The position numbers and the translations under genes are program-made. 64,000 bases of DNA, taken from positions 2,428,543 through 2,492,542 of the forward strand of contig FN649737.1 of the NCBI GenBank assembly GCA_000310025.1, read 5' to 3'. The stretch is from Ectocarpus siliculosus. Lineage: Eukaryota; Sar; Phaeophyceae; Ectocarpales; Ectocarpaceae. The notes beneath the pieces were generated by a model. That model worked only from the letters and a program-made list of their open reading frames with translations. It searched no databases and was not told the DNA's origin. Positions 20,604 through 33,610 of the stretch are shown one piece after another (the first letter of the stretch is position 1; the number at the start of each line of letters is the position of its first letter).

Positions 20604-20906
20604 GTAAGTCGACTACGTGATCGACGACGTCATCTGCTGTTTGGTTTCATTTTGGCGGGTCTCTGACGCTCCGTCGAACAGGTGGGTTTCGCGGGCCATG
20701 AAGAAGACCTCTATTTAGATTAATACTTCAAGTATCGCTATTAATATCACGTAAGTACAGTATTTCCTTAAACCATCCCCCCGCGCCCCCCCACCACCAC
20801 GCACAACTTCTATATTACCACTCTATACGCACGACCGGCCGAAGATCGAGAGGGGACCTATCGATGGCAACGCCAGTAGGTCTGCACACGGACGGTTGGA
20901 TATGAT

Positions 20907-23900
20907 CTAGAGCCAATTCCACCACCAGCACCACAGGATCGTGTACCAGGAGCACGTAACACTCTCAGAGGTGGGCGAGGGAGTAGGCGCGGGAGTAGGC
21001 GCGGGAGTGGGCGCCAGGGTAGCAAGAACCGGTGCCGGAACGGCCGCGAGGTCCCTGCATTGGTTTCGGTTGTTGGAGGCGGTGCGAAGGGAGAGGACAA
21101 TCAGGTTCGGGTCAGCGTTGATGTGATCGTAACGCAAAATGTAAGGTGCAGCGTCGGGCGCCGGCAGGGCAGACAGGGCAGGCAGGACAGGAGGTAGGCG
21201 TGTTGTACGAACAGGGAGAGAGGGTACCATGTGAGCGTGCGTATATTTCATGATATATCTCATGACATTTCACGTACCATTGTGAACCCGTCATGACAAA
21301 TATGTACGAATGGTGTCCCATAATCATGTACGTACGAAGTAGGAGGGCTGAAAGCAACGTTGTGCCCTTTCCACGGTTCAATCAAATCTCAGGCTATCAT
21401 GTAGTTGCGCCACTGTGCAGTGCACGTACGTACGTGTTTCCACACCCTCGATAAGCAACCCTTGCTCGCGGCGGTACCTCCCTACAGTATACCATCATGA
21501 ACCGAAGCGTCGACATCAACGTTGCTACACGCACCACCAGAGAATAGAATCTAATAAACATACAGAAGTGGAAGGAGGCCGCCTGAGGCGCACCCGAGAG
21601 CTTTCACACGCTGTACGCTCACCACTGTTTGTCCCTCCTCAACATCGCTCAACTCGAATGTGCAGCCCGGGGCACTGGCTACCCGTCGGGGGAGAATCGG
21701 TCGTCAGAATGTTCAAGAGTTAAAGACCGCAACGCCCAGAAGAAGAAAAGAGTTTCACTCACGCAGCTGTTGGCTTGACCACGGCGGGGGGAACATCGTC
21801 CGAGCTGGACGCCACGTAGAATGTCAAGTCCGATCCGTAGATCTCCTTGGAGTACGGCTGTCCGTCGGGGAGCCCCTCCGTTGATACCTGTGCCCAGCAA
21901 CAACGGGAGCGCTTCGTTTTACTTTCCTGCCTCCCTTATAAATATCATTGACAACCCACGGTATGTACTATTGTTGGATATGATGCGCGTTTCTTTGCTG
22001 TTGCGCAATTCTTGTTCTTCATGTTCCATGTCCGCTACTACCATTTTCCACTTAAAAAGCTGACATATTTTCCTGTTAGTCGTCGAACGAGCGTGGAAAC
22101 GGCGAGATTGCTGAGTCGCGGACACCGCCGTAGACATTTATGTGCGGAGATGACGACATCCAACATCACTCCGCCGCCCCCCCCCGCCAAAATGGCGAAG
22201 GAGGCAAACGACACGATGAGAACGAAAACATCGTCAAGGCGCTGGGCTACTGTTATACATACATACATACCTTGTCGGCAAAGCTCGTCGGCACCGTGAC
22301 GGGGATGACCCCGGCGCTGCCTCCAGTGTTGCTGAGCTCCATACCCGAGATGTCTCCGTCGGAGGTCTTGGTGATGGTCACCAGCGCGTTGGAGCCATCC
22401 AGGTCCTCGTGGTGCTTGAAGTTGGTGCAGAGGTCGTCGAACTTGACGGACTGCACGAAGGGAAAAAAAGTGAAACCGACACCGAACACATGAAAAGACA
22501 AACCTTTCGTAACCAAAGGCTCAGATTTTGGCGACAAAACCAGAAGGAACGACGAACAAACACACCTTACTTAGCCGTGGATCTTACACTTGTATATTTA
22601 TGTTGTAACCTGTTCTCGACGGTGGTGGCAACAAACGAAGTATTGACTCTCGACACCAAACTGACGTTTCTTTATCGCGGGCTAGCTGTATTTTACGGTA
22701 TTCCAACATCGAAGCCCCACGAATCGGCGACAGGGTTTAGATTATAATGAGTAGGGGACCTCGGGGGGAAGCAGCCTCACACGCGCAATGCGTTGTGATC
22801 TCGACACGATGCGGGAATGGAAAAAAATGACTGGCGCGAAAACCGGTTTCGGAACGCACTTTCTTGGAGTGGGTTGCGCGGGTCTCGACCGGCCAGAGAG
22901 AGCGCAGGAATAATATAATGCACCACAACGACACGACATGTTTCCCTTTGTTCTTCTAATGATTCTCCTTCAAGAGCTCAAGAAGGGGGGAAGGGGTACC
23001 ACGTATGACCGTACCGCGCAGACCCAACGATATGTCCCCTCGAGGTGCGACTTCTCCCGTTCTCTCGTTCGGGGACCACCCCGCAGTCACCTTTATTATA
23101 CCCTAGCATTGGCATGACAATTCGATTGCTTTACAATTTTTTTTTGCCTGGCCCTGCACAATCTCCCACACTACTGACAGTCTTGCTAATCCGCCCATGG
23201 GGCATCCATGGGCTGCCCATGAGCTGTCTGCCGGTGGGCCCATGGGTAGCCCATGAACTGCCCACGAAGTACCGACCGTGGGCACTTCAAACCAACAGTT
23301 AGCCACCAGCACATCAACTTAGGCCACCCAGCGCCAACCTAAATAGCACGTATCGTATGGGCTTAGCGTGAGTGAGGGTTATTAGTCGTTATAATGCCCC
23401 TGCCAAAGCAGATAATGTATTGCTTAGGAGTACACTGGTTCCAGTAGAAGGGCACTCATTGACGGTCCATGGGCTGCCCATGGTTCATGGGCAGCTCATG
23501 AACTGCCTACGAAGCGCCAACCATGGGCTGCCCATGGGCTTGCCCATGTGCATTTCTCATGGGCAGCCCATGGGTCGCCCGTGGTATGTCCATGAGCAGC
23601 CCATGGGTCGCCCGTGGTCTGTCCATGAGCAGCCCATGGGCACAACGTGTTGCCCTTGGGCAACCCATGGGGCATCCACGCATGGACGGTTTAGCAACAC
23701 CGTCGAAAGTGTGGGAGACCCGTCCTGCAACAAATCTCCCCCTTTCCGAGGGAAGTCCTTCGCCGCGTACGGTAGACTACATACAATACCTTGACCGGGA
23801 ACGGGTCGTCTCCCTGCAGGTTGAGGTAGAGGGCCATCTTCTCCAGGACGACCTCGTACCAGTACTCCAGCAGTGACATCTCGCCCAGCGGGGTCGACGT

Positions 23901-26900
23901 GGGGACGACGTTCGCCTGGTGGAACATGTACTTGTCCCTGCACCGCAAAAATACACGAAAAAGTTGTTGTCGTTGTCGTTTGCAAAAGGGAGGGGGGCCT
24001 GTCTTGCTAAGGCGGGAGCCTTAAGGTCGTATCACTCTCGGGTTGTTTTTGGCGTACTCGGAGAATGTGGCGACGGACGGCGCCCGAGTCAGTTGGACCA
24101 GTACCGACATTTGAAGGTCTGGAGTAGAGACCGCAGCGATTTTTCATGTGAAGACAACAACACCAACAACAACAACAACAACAACAACAACAACTGTGGT
24201 CTGAAGTTCTCTGGCGGCCGGGGGGCGGGGATGCGCGGGGGTGGCAGACTCTTTGTTCACCTGCGACCGTTCAGAATCCAGCGAGTGGTGGTTTCGGCTT
24301 CCACGTCGAAGAGAGCGTCGGCCGTCCCGAAGGCCTCGAGCCCGTTGGGGCACAGGCTGTCCTCGGAGAAGTCACAGCCCTGCAAAGTTCGGTTGCGGCG
24401 GAGAAGAGGGAGATCATTATGTGTGGAAGAGCAGAGGAGGCCAAAGCGGCTACGGAAACCACAACAAAGGAGGAAGCATGGTAGGAAACCTATGTTGGAG
24501 TGTTTTTCTAGCGAAACGGTGGGCTCTTCGAACGAACAGAACACGGAACCACGGACGGAAAGTACAATAGTTTGTTGATCGACGCTGCACGAACGCAAAA
24601 AAACTGGTGTTGGTGTGGATTTGATCCATACTCTTTTCTACACATAGACCGTGAACTGTGGCAAACAACCAAGGTGTTTGCGTTGGACGTGCCCTATTCC
24701 ATGCTCTTGGTATATTTCTTGGCAGGGTGGTATTCTTCTGTCGTCTGTCCAGAGCCATCGTTTATGCTCCCGCGGAACAGTTACCCAACCTGCGCCGCGA
24801 TGGCGCTTCTTGAACAACACAACACAAACTGCTCGAGGTCTGACTGTGCATTCATCTGACCACGCACCGCAATGTCCTCGAGGTTGAGGTTGTCTATGGT
24901 GCCCGGGTCGACGTCCGTGCAGCCACAAACAGTGCGGCGGATGAACAAGTTCTCCAAGACGAGGCACTGCGTTTATTGTTATTTCGGAGGAGATTTTGGA
25001 GAACAACAGGCGGGGCACGAGTGGAGGGGAGCGAATACAAACCTAACCCTAACCCGCCCAAAGGCGACCCAGGGATAGTTTTCGTGTGCTCCAGGCGCAA
25101 GGTTCATCTCGTCGAAAGCACTTAGCCTATAGTGTGAGGTTAATGGGGTCACAGCAGAAGGTGCATCGTACGCCAAGTGTCCGCATTTGCAGAAGATTCC
25201 GCGAGAATATGCCTCCATCCGTAGTCGTCAAACACTTACGTCTGAGGTCCTGCAGTTGTAGTACACGAAGGTGGCGAAGCGCGGTACAATCTGGAAGCCA
25301 GTGAGGCCTTTCGGTTCAAAAGCGAACGGCGTGGAAAGCGGCGGATTGGGAGGTATATTGTGATCACAGGCTACGGTAGACAATATCCAAGAATCATTCG
25401 AATGTTGTCTCCCATACGATTGTCTGTAAATTCATCCGCGTACATCACATTCGGTTTCTCCATGTGCCGTATTGCCTACCGTTGGTTTCTTCGGTCGTGT
25501 AAATGGAGTGAAACTGGCTAACTTCCGAGATGAGACTGACGGTGGTCGTGGGGGCTCCGATGTAGGTGTTGTCTCCGGGGGCACAGGTGATGAGGTTGTC
25601 CATTGCGGACTTGAGGCAGTTCTTGTTGTAGAGGCCGGTGATGCCCGGCGTAGTCATGCTCCGCCATCCGTACGTGTCCGCGTCGAAGAGTCCCGTGATG
25701 ACGGCGATTTGAGCGTTCCCTGAAGCGCGCGTTTGGGTGGTGTATGGGGGGACAAGTATCAGCACAGACAAGGGGACGTCAGCCGAGAACATGCGCGACC
25801 ATCAGCGTTGGGGGTTAGTGCCCACCGGGGTCGCCAGCATGAGCACCGGCCGACCCACTTCGCACGCCTACCGTTATTCTGGTATCTCGTCTCGACTCAT
25901 GTTACGACTGGGAAACCAAGAGGTCGGGGAGGTTGTTTCGAGAGGTTAAGGGCTCACGGGGAGGAGGTTTCATCAAGGGAGAAGGATCAGAGTGAAATTT
26001 ACCTACTGTAGTTCATCTCGTCCCTAGTTCGAGCGTCTCCTTTGTGTCTACCAAACGTACACCCCCATCGCCTGGGTTTGATGCGCGTTGTTCTTACCAC
26101 CGTCCTCAGACTCGCAGTCGACCTGGCCGAGGTTGTCTCTAGCCTGGTGCGAAAGGGTGTGGCTGTGCCAGAAGAAATCTTCTTTCATGTCCAGTGATGC
26201 CTGCAAGAGGTCGTCTTTCTCCTTCCAAGAATCGAACTCTGCCGTTAGGCCCTCCATCGTGACCGTGTTGAACCAGTCTTCGGGTGTTTTCGTCGGCGCA
26301 AGTCCGACCGTGCCTGAAGTAGGAAAAACCGAGTGTCAACCGAAGCGCGCGAGGGCCACACTAATCGATCTCATACACAGGACTTGCCCCGCAACGTCGA
26401 GAGTGAGCTATGGATAAGTAAAATCGGCCACAGAAAATAAAATTGCTCTATAATTTTACCGCATGGCGTATTTGGTAAGGTGTTCCTTAAAATGGTACAG
26501 TTCCATTGAGTATGTGGTGGCTGCCAAAAAAACACAAGATATGTCCCGACCAGCATTCTCTACAGTTATCGGATGCTACAGAGAAAGTCGTCAGCGAGCT
26601 TGCTAAGAAAATCACGGAGGTATTGGTTGGGAGCTATAGGAGTTTTTCGACGTGTCCCTGTGCTGCTGAAGAGCTGCTTCGGTCGGGCCTTGGCGACGGG
26701 CACCAACATTCGTGTCGCTCACCGTCGTCGTTGTCTACGGGGAGCTCTCCCTTAGCCAGCAACGCCGCGTCAGCATCTTCAAAGGTAAACGTGTACTCCG
26801 TTTCCGCCTTGGGCGGCGAAACGAGAGTTGCATGTACGAGGCAATGATTCGAACAATCTGTTAAGGTTCACTCGCTCGAGTCCGGAACAAGACAGGACAT

Positions 26901-29900
26901 GATTCCGTGTTGAGGTTAGGCGCTGTCGACGTAATGCCTGCCGTCTCCGGAGAAGGCATGTGAATCGTGGCATGCTGGCTGTCAAGTCATTAGTCATTCA
27001 CTCATTCGTTTTGCCTGGTTCGCAATAAAACGAACGAAGAAGAATGTGAATATTCTGCAATAGTTCCAGTTCCAGTGTCTTCCCTTGAGATGAAGACGTC
27101 ACCTTTTCGAGGATGCCGAGGGCGTTGAAGGGGAACTCGGTGATGATCTCGGCGTTGTAGAGTTTGTTCAGTGCTTCCGTAGCACTGAGGAAGTCCTCGA
27201 GCTCCTCGCCCGAGATCCGCTCTTCCTGCGAGCGTTCGCCCGATTTCGCAACAATTAGTGAAGTGAAACGCTCTTTTTGCCGAGCCTCACATCTCGTTTT
27301 CATTCTCCGCGATATCGTAGTCTAGAAAAGCCTTCTCGCATAGATATTGCACTAGGAAAGTGTCATGAAGCGTGTGGCGCTCATTACGAACACGAGATTT
27401 ACCCCCGACAACCACCTTGCACACGGGTAAGATGTCGTGCTTTCCACGGGGGTTCATTCAATGCACGACGAGTGAAGACATGATCATGACTGAAACTAGG
27501 CCTGCGTTGGGGCAGATTACTTGCGGCGAGAAAGACACAGTTGTACATGTTAGGGGTGTCATTGCCCCCAGCGTGCGAACTGTGGCTGCTTCATCACCGC
27601 TTCATTTTGATTGTCCTTCTTGTGCTACCCACATATACACAAGCATCCGATTCGAGTCTACCAGAATGGTGAGTGAAAACCCCAACCCGAAGTCACACGT
27701 TGTTGGCATGCACTGTATCAGATCGGAGCTCGTGAGCAACGCTTAAACCAAACGAATACGATACCACGAAGATCAACAACAACAAGATGACGGAGGTTCC
27801 TCACTTCATCGCTCGCATTTGAATCGCCGTCGTACACGAAAGGATTCGTTCCGAGGAAGTGGTCGTCAACCATCGCGCCAAGCCAGAAGCGGCGCTCGCC
27901 CTAGGAAAGAGGGGACGGCAACATGAATTGTTAGACAGATGGAAGAACAATGTCAGGAACGAAGGGAGACCTCGTTCGACGCTACCATGTCCTCCATGAA
28001 TAACGAAGAGAATCAAGGACAGATGTGAACATCAATCCCGCTAATCCAATACGTCTCCAAACTTCTCACACACAAACGGCAGTGCATGTCAACAGGTGCA
28101 TGTACCACCCGCAGCAAACGCCGAAAACAATCTACATGCACCTGGAAAACCCCCTGAGTGGTCCACTCCATGATATAGTGCGCCCACGCCCACGACTCCA
28201 TATGGAACCAGGCCATGGCGAAGAACACGTGCATCTCCTCGGACCCGTCTTCGCCATTGAACGTGACCGCGGCCATCGAGGCGCCCGGGGTTTCCATAGT
28301 ACTGCTGGGGTCCCAGATGCCGTCCGTATCGCTGATGGACTGCCCATCGCTATCGACGAGGCTGAGGTTTGGTTGTACCGAAGGGAGGAGAGCACACAAG
28401 GCCATTTCATGCATAGAGAGATATCGTCGAACGAAAACGGTAGGTGCTTTGTGCGAACGAAACAATAACAAAAGAAGAACCAGTTAGTATGGGGAACCTG
28501 ATGGAACTGCTGCACAATTTTTTCTACGCTCACGTCGTCTACTCATGGCGAGGTCTCGGTGCGGGAAATGTGAGAAAAGGATTGTAAAGCATGATCCATC
28601 CAGAGTAGAGTTTTGGGGACTCATGTTACTCAGGGATGAGACCCGGGGCAAGCGCGTTTCCAGCACCTACATGATTTGTGGTGACGCATTACATCTGTGA
28701 CTCACTCTGCGACGATGGTGCGCTCGCCGCCTGTAGGGTCACCCGATACCCTCACAGGGCGGTAATAAATCTCTGCAGGGTCTGTTTGAAGCGCTGGGTT
28801 CACCACTCGTGCATCCGAGTCTGTGGTTGGGTGTGTGTCGCGCGCGGGGAATGTTTCGCAATCGGACCACGTGAGCTACGAAACGTGGAGGTTCGTTTTT
28901 TCTACAGAGGCCAAGCTGGTCTTGCCACGGGAAGGCAAGATGACCTGCGCTTCCCACCAATCAATACGAAAGTTCCACGAACGGACTAAACACTCCGTCA
29001 AAGGAGAGTTACAGAGGGAAATTGTTCGCGTCCGAAAATATCCAGGGTCCATCTTGAACGCAGGCAGGCACACCCTTTCCAACAGTATTTTCTTCACGAA
29101 CTTCAAATGGTGCTCTCTCTCCAAACCCACGACAGAACGGTGAGAGGATGGTGGCAGTTCGGGGGCAATACGATCTACGGGACCACAAGACAGTTCAAGA
29201 GGGCACGAAATAATCGAGCATTTGAGCAATACATTCACAAGATCGGAGAGGAGAAAAGGGGCAGAGACAGCGATCAAAATACCAAATACAGCCACCTGCC
29301 AGCCTGATGCCTGCCGCTGCGAGCAAAGTGTCCGAGAAGTGTTGCTGAATCCCGATCTTGGTTGTGATGGTGGGCAAATCGGCCGTCTCGGCGTTGTCGA
29401 AGAACACCACACGGACCTTAAAGGCGCGCAAGAGTTGCATGATTTTAAGGAAGCAAGTGGTCAGGGGTGGGTGGGAGCACGGGGACCCAGTTTTCACTGA
29501 GACAAACATGATTTTGAAAAGGGGATGAAGTTGTGGAACAGCAGCGAAGCACACGAACAAGGTATGCTAAGCGGAACCGTCAAGTTGTGGTCCTCGCTTT
29601 GTCTGCGACCGTCGCATCGACATTTTTTGTATTGGGTCAACCATGAAGAAAGCCAATAGAGTGATTTTCTGGCGCAGCCAGCATAACTATGGTTGCCAGC
29701 GCAACTAGGTTGGTTCGTTCTGACTATATGTCATTACGTGGTGTTGGACATCTTGAAAAAGAGGCGGGCTATTGAATACTTCTGTTAATCTTTCAGACTG
29801 GTGTGCTACGGTATGGAGCATGGGTTTCTCTCCCCACCTGAAACTTCGCCGAGTACGCCAACAGTTGTTCATATTGCCCGGTCACACCGTCCTCCCCGAC

Positions 29901-31334
29901 GGAAGGCTGGGACCCGACAAAGATCGCGCTGCACTTGCCGTGGTTCTCATCGCCGTCGATGAGAAGATCGAAGTCGCCGTCTCCCGTGTCAATAATAACG
30001 TGCTGCGAAGGGTCATGTCCGTTGTCGTTGTCAGTGACGGGCGTCAGCATATAGATGTAGACTATGGTCTTTAAACAACGACACTGCGAGTCGTCCAATG
30101 CGAAGGCTCTCTGCCGTCTGCTTGTATATACTGTAGTAGAGGTCATGTGCCGCATAAAAGTGAAAATGGAACAAGACGATGGAGCACATCGTGCTACGCC
30201 ACGGCAGCGGTAAAAACGACATCTGCATGCTGTCCATGATAAAACAGCAAGACTCTATAGGACGGAGGTGGGAAAGATTTTTTGCACATGAATGTATGTG
30301 CGGTCTGCTCCAGCAACGATGTTGTACTCACCGCAATATTGTTGACGGTGTTGATTGGCAACAACAGCGGTGCATCCCCATAGATGATGCATTGAGAGCG
30401 ATGAGGGCTTAAGGTACTGAACACACCTGAGATGCGGCCCAGAAACCCTTGAAGAGCTCGCTCAAAAGATACGCTTCCGAGACCGTCGACACGTCCTGTT
30501 CCTGTATTCTCGAGTGAAAGGGGGTTCAACGAGAGGATTCGTAGGGTGATGGTGAGACTTGCCTAGAGCTTGGAGTACCAGATGCTGCTTTCTTCGGAAC
30601 ATTTTCGGCTCATTTTTTAGCGGGTAAGCAAGCGCTCAAATTGGAAACCAAAGACATACGCTGCATATCTCCTGCCACAGGTTACCGAGATATTTGTCTC
30701 CATCGCAAGAGCAACGATCACTCTGGCGATGGATGAACCCGAAGACCGGCAGAGAACAAGTTAACTTCTAACCTCCATCCATTATCTAAGGATAGTTATA
30801 TGTTGACAAACATAGATATGTATTGTACCTGTTTTTTATCCGAGTTTCCCCGAGAGAGGTGTTTGAGTGCATGATGTGTACTTCTGCAATACGTTCGCGA
30901 TGCGTTGTGTGTTGTGTACCCTGTGTTGTGTACACCCATAGTCGCGGGTGTGTAATGGTCGTCGCATGTCAAGGAAAGAGCACGGAGCGTGTTGTTTTCG
31001 TCATGTTCGTGCGCTCTTCTGCTCGGCGTCGAGTGGTGTTTTGGGCGGAAACGAGAAGGCGAACATCCACACCAGAAGGGGGAATGGTGTACAGATTCGG
31101 CGTTGTCACGTCCAGGACTGAGAGTCAGCCTGCAGATTCTATGACAACGCAGGCAACCGCGCGCTCAGAACCGATAGGTGAGAGTGACAAACCACACGAA
31201 TACGCACTTACAATCGCTGCCTTGGTAATGAGGCAGGGCCGAAGATCGACCTTGACGTCATCCGCCGCTACCAGCACGCCCGCCAGGTGGCGCTGCCCCA
31301 TGAGCGTTAGAGCTAAGAGTGACCGGAGTCTCAT
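20907..31334 (-). CDS. Secreted Agd3-like polysaccharide deacetylase family protein
   Basis: Nineteen exons, minus strand: 31212-31334, 30660-30722, 30427-30501, 29838-30083, 29296-29416, 28706-28793, 28142-28361, 27805-27900, 27103-27225, 26723-26807, 26098-26313, 25480-25719, 25240-25307, 24868-24966, 24261-24379, 23790-23937, 22271-22450, 21763-21887, 20907-21054 (TAG). All phases agree and sum to 860 codons plus stop, close to fungal Agd3 in size. The N-terminus is a plausible signal peptide (MRLRSLLALTLMGQRHLAG). Family-like features: VDDHFLGT near residue 323 (metal-binding Asp pair), FFWHSHTLSH near 460 with an H-x3-H pair, CAPGDNTYIG near 525, and IVPRFATFVYYN near 570. These match, from memory, the order of motifs in Agd3-type carbohydrate deacetylases; activity is inferred. 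The C-terminus is Thr/Pro-rich and ends in a Trp-rich hydrophobic stretch (CSWYTILWCWWWNWL). The exon 4 start could instead be 30068. A relic of exon 1 lies near 41.5 kb. Confidence 0.8.
23192..23688. repeat. Cluster of GCCCATGGGC-type palindromes
   Basis: Two dense groups (23192-23262 and about 23460-23688) of variants of GGGCAGCCCATGGGC and its near-palindromic core CCCATGGG, more than 15 instances, separated by ordinary sequence. The cluster lies in the deacetylase-like intron between the exons ending at 23790 and starting at 22450. Unit order is not head-to-tail; spacing and flanks vary. Confidence 0.85.
24155..24193. repeat. (AAC)n microsatellite
   Basis: AAC triplets in a minus-strand intron; in the transcript they read as GUU repeats. 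Confidence 0.9.
25042..25055. repeat. Short interstitial telomere-like tract
   Basis: CCTAACCCTAACCC, two CCCTAA-type units, in a deacetylase-like intron. Similar short tracts occur at 33885-33910 and 56168-56202. Confidence 0.6.
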
Positions 31335-33610
31335 GGTGATCGCCCTGTGTGTCTTCAGCGTCTCCCACACGGCGGCACACGAATGAACTGAAGTAGCTTT
31401 TTTCCGGAAGAAAACCACGAAGTGTGGGGCTTCGCTTGGGGTGGTTGCTTGAGAGGTGTGTTGTCGTGATCGCAATGCTTGTCGTCCGGGTGCGCTGGCG
31501 TGGCAAGCATTAATGGCGGTTGACAGTTGATTGTATCGTCTCGATTCGCCGCCATGGAGATCTTGATGGAGATGCGGAGATGCGGCGTAGATTGCACCGA
31601 AACGGCACAAGTTGCACCGCTTCATCGGCTCTCTCCGCAAGGTCGCAGCATAAAGGACGCCCGAACACCAAAATTCTTCCAAACGTCTTTCTTCTACACC
31701 TCGTCAGCACAAAGCATGGTCTAGTAACATTAGACAAGATTGCCACCAATCGGTTGTGTTGAGCTTTTTTCTACATACACAGGGACGAGGGGTATATCGT
31801 TGCATGCTTCTTTGGGAATCGTACAACACCCGCTTTCTAACTGCAATGGTCTGAGTCAATTGCAAAGTTCTCCCGGACGTGCGGATAGAGTGTGTTCTGT
31901 GAGAAGAGTACAAAAACGCCGAAAGAGTACCCGTCGTTGTTCGAATGTCGAGTGTCGAGTGGTTTAGCACTCAAAAGCGAACCGTACCACCGAAAAACGA
32001 ACGGCATCAACCATGTACAGCGGAACGGCCACCATCTACAATATCTGCGCCGAAAACGAACGAACATCGAACAACCCACCCCTCTCTCCGCATCAAACAT
32101 CAAAATTGTTGCGCAATGAATGTCGAGATCGCCCGAACCTACCCCCGACAAAACCTTCCGATCAGGAGCGCTATTCAAGTTGCGTAGACTATAGCATACA
32201 TACATGTTGAGCAGGACACACTGCACATGGGCTTGAGCTTGGGAGAGATTGTTTCCCCTCAGACTAAAAGTATGAGGTGTTTCGGCCCGTCAAGGGTATA
32301 TGGGAGTATGATATGTCACTTGCTTACCCTGGATTCGTACATTTTTTTGGGAGCTAAGGGACTGCGGTAGAAGTCAATAGTTGGCTTTTCGGTAGATCGG
32401 ACGCACCTGCGGTCGTAGATCCATCATCAGCAGACCAGAAGCAATGGTGGTGAGCTGGTACCTGTGATGGACGATATGCTTGTGCATGCAAGGCATTGCA
32501 AGATGAAGGCCGCCGGCACATCTACATTCTGCCGGTCTGTCTCTTTCTCCCACTACTCTTTCGCACGATAAGTGGCGGCAGCAGCAAATGCAGCACGCAC
32601 GTAGGCTGGTGGTGGTGCTATAGAGAGCAAAGGAGGAGCACAGGCGGTGCAATATACATTCGACTCAAAAGGCGCCTAGACCCCTAGGCCCCACGTACTG
32701 AGGAAGAACGGCCGCTGAAAAGCCGCAAGCTCAAGAGGTGAGACATGCAACCATATGCGCGCTTCCGCGTGAGGGATCGCGGTAGAATCGAGTTGGTAAC
32801 GGCAGTGACGTGTGCTCCCCACCAAAAGGTGGTTATCATTTGCGGGTCCACACAGAAATGTTCGGGGAGGAAAATATACTGCTGCGTCATGTAAATTCAG
32901 TGTGCACGTGGGGATTTATGCGGGTCTACGCTTCGCGTGCGACGAGGTGCTTCGCTTAGGGCTGATTTAGCGTAAAAGCGATGCCAGCTCCCCCCAAAGA
33001 AATCCCCTGGCCCCCGATAAGGATACCGCCAGTGGAGGGTCGCTTCCAGTGTACGGGTTGTGGGCTTCCGTGCAAGCTGCAGACCGTTCCCTGGAAAGAA
33101 AGTTCATTGTCTTGCCCAGTTTACGGGTAGACCGGTAAATACCGGCAACAACATGGGGCGTGCGGTATCGGAAGAACCGACGGTACCGATGACCCCACCC
33201 ACGATACTGTATGAGTTTAGACATGACAGAAAAAACAAGACATGAAAATATTTCAGCATTGGTTTGCTCACCGCAGATGCTCGGCTGTGATGATGTACTT
33301 TATTCACGATTGCAAGAGCGTATGGCCACATACTCGAAAGAGCGGGTCTGGAAGGGTAAGAAATGGAATGTCGATGGCGTGTGCAGTCGGTACTGCCGTC
33401 AACAGCATCAACTCGTACACTTTTGGAATCTCTCAAGGTGATTGTGTTCAACCTTTGGGTACTGCGTGTGCAATGCTATCACCGCTAGTTTCTCGGCCTG
33501 TCTCGGCCCCCCGCCCCATCATTTTCGATCTTCCCCAGTTGCGATCTTCTGCAGAAAATTTGTGACAAATGCTTGTAGCTTACATGGCATATGATAATGG
33601 AAGTCAATAC
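31335..33610. other. Upstream region of the deacetylase-like gene, no gene recognised
   Basis: Mostly shared with copy B (41.6-43.5 kb), including a block that reads TGGTTGCTTGAGA..., a GCAAGCATT.ATGGCGG block and a CCGCCAG.GGAGGGTCG block. These conserved islands have no open frame in common, so they may be 5' untranslated or regulatory sequence. No defined promoter element could be assigned. Confidence 0.5.
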
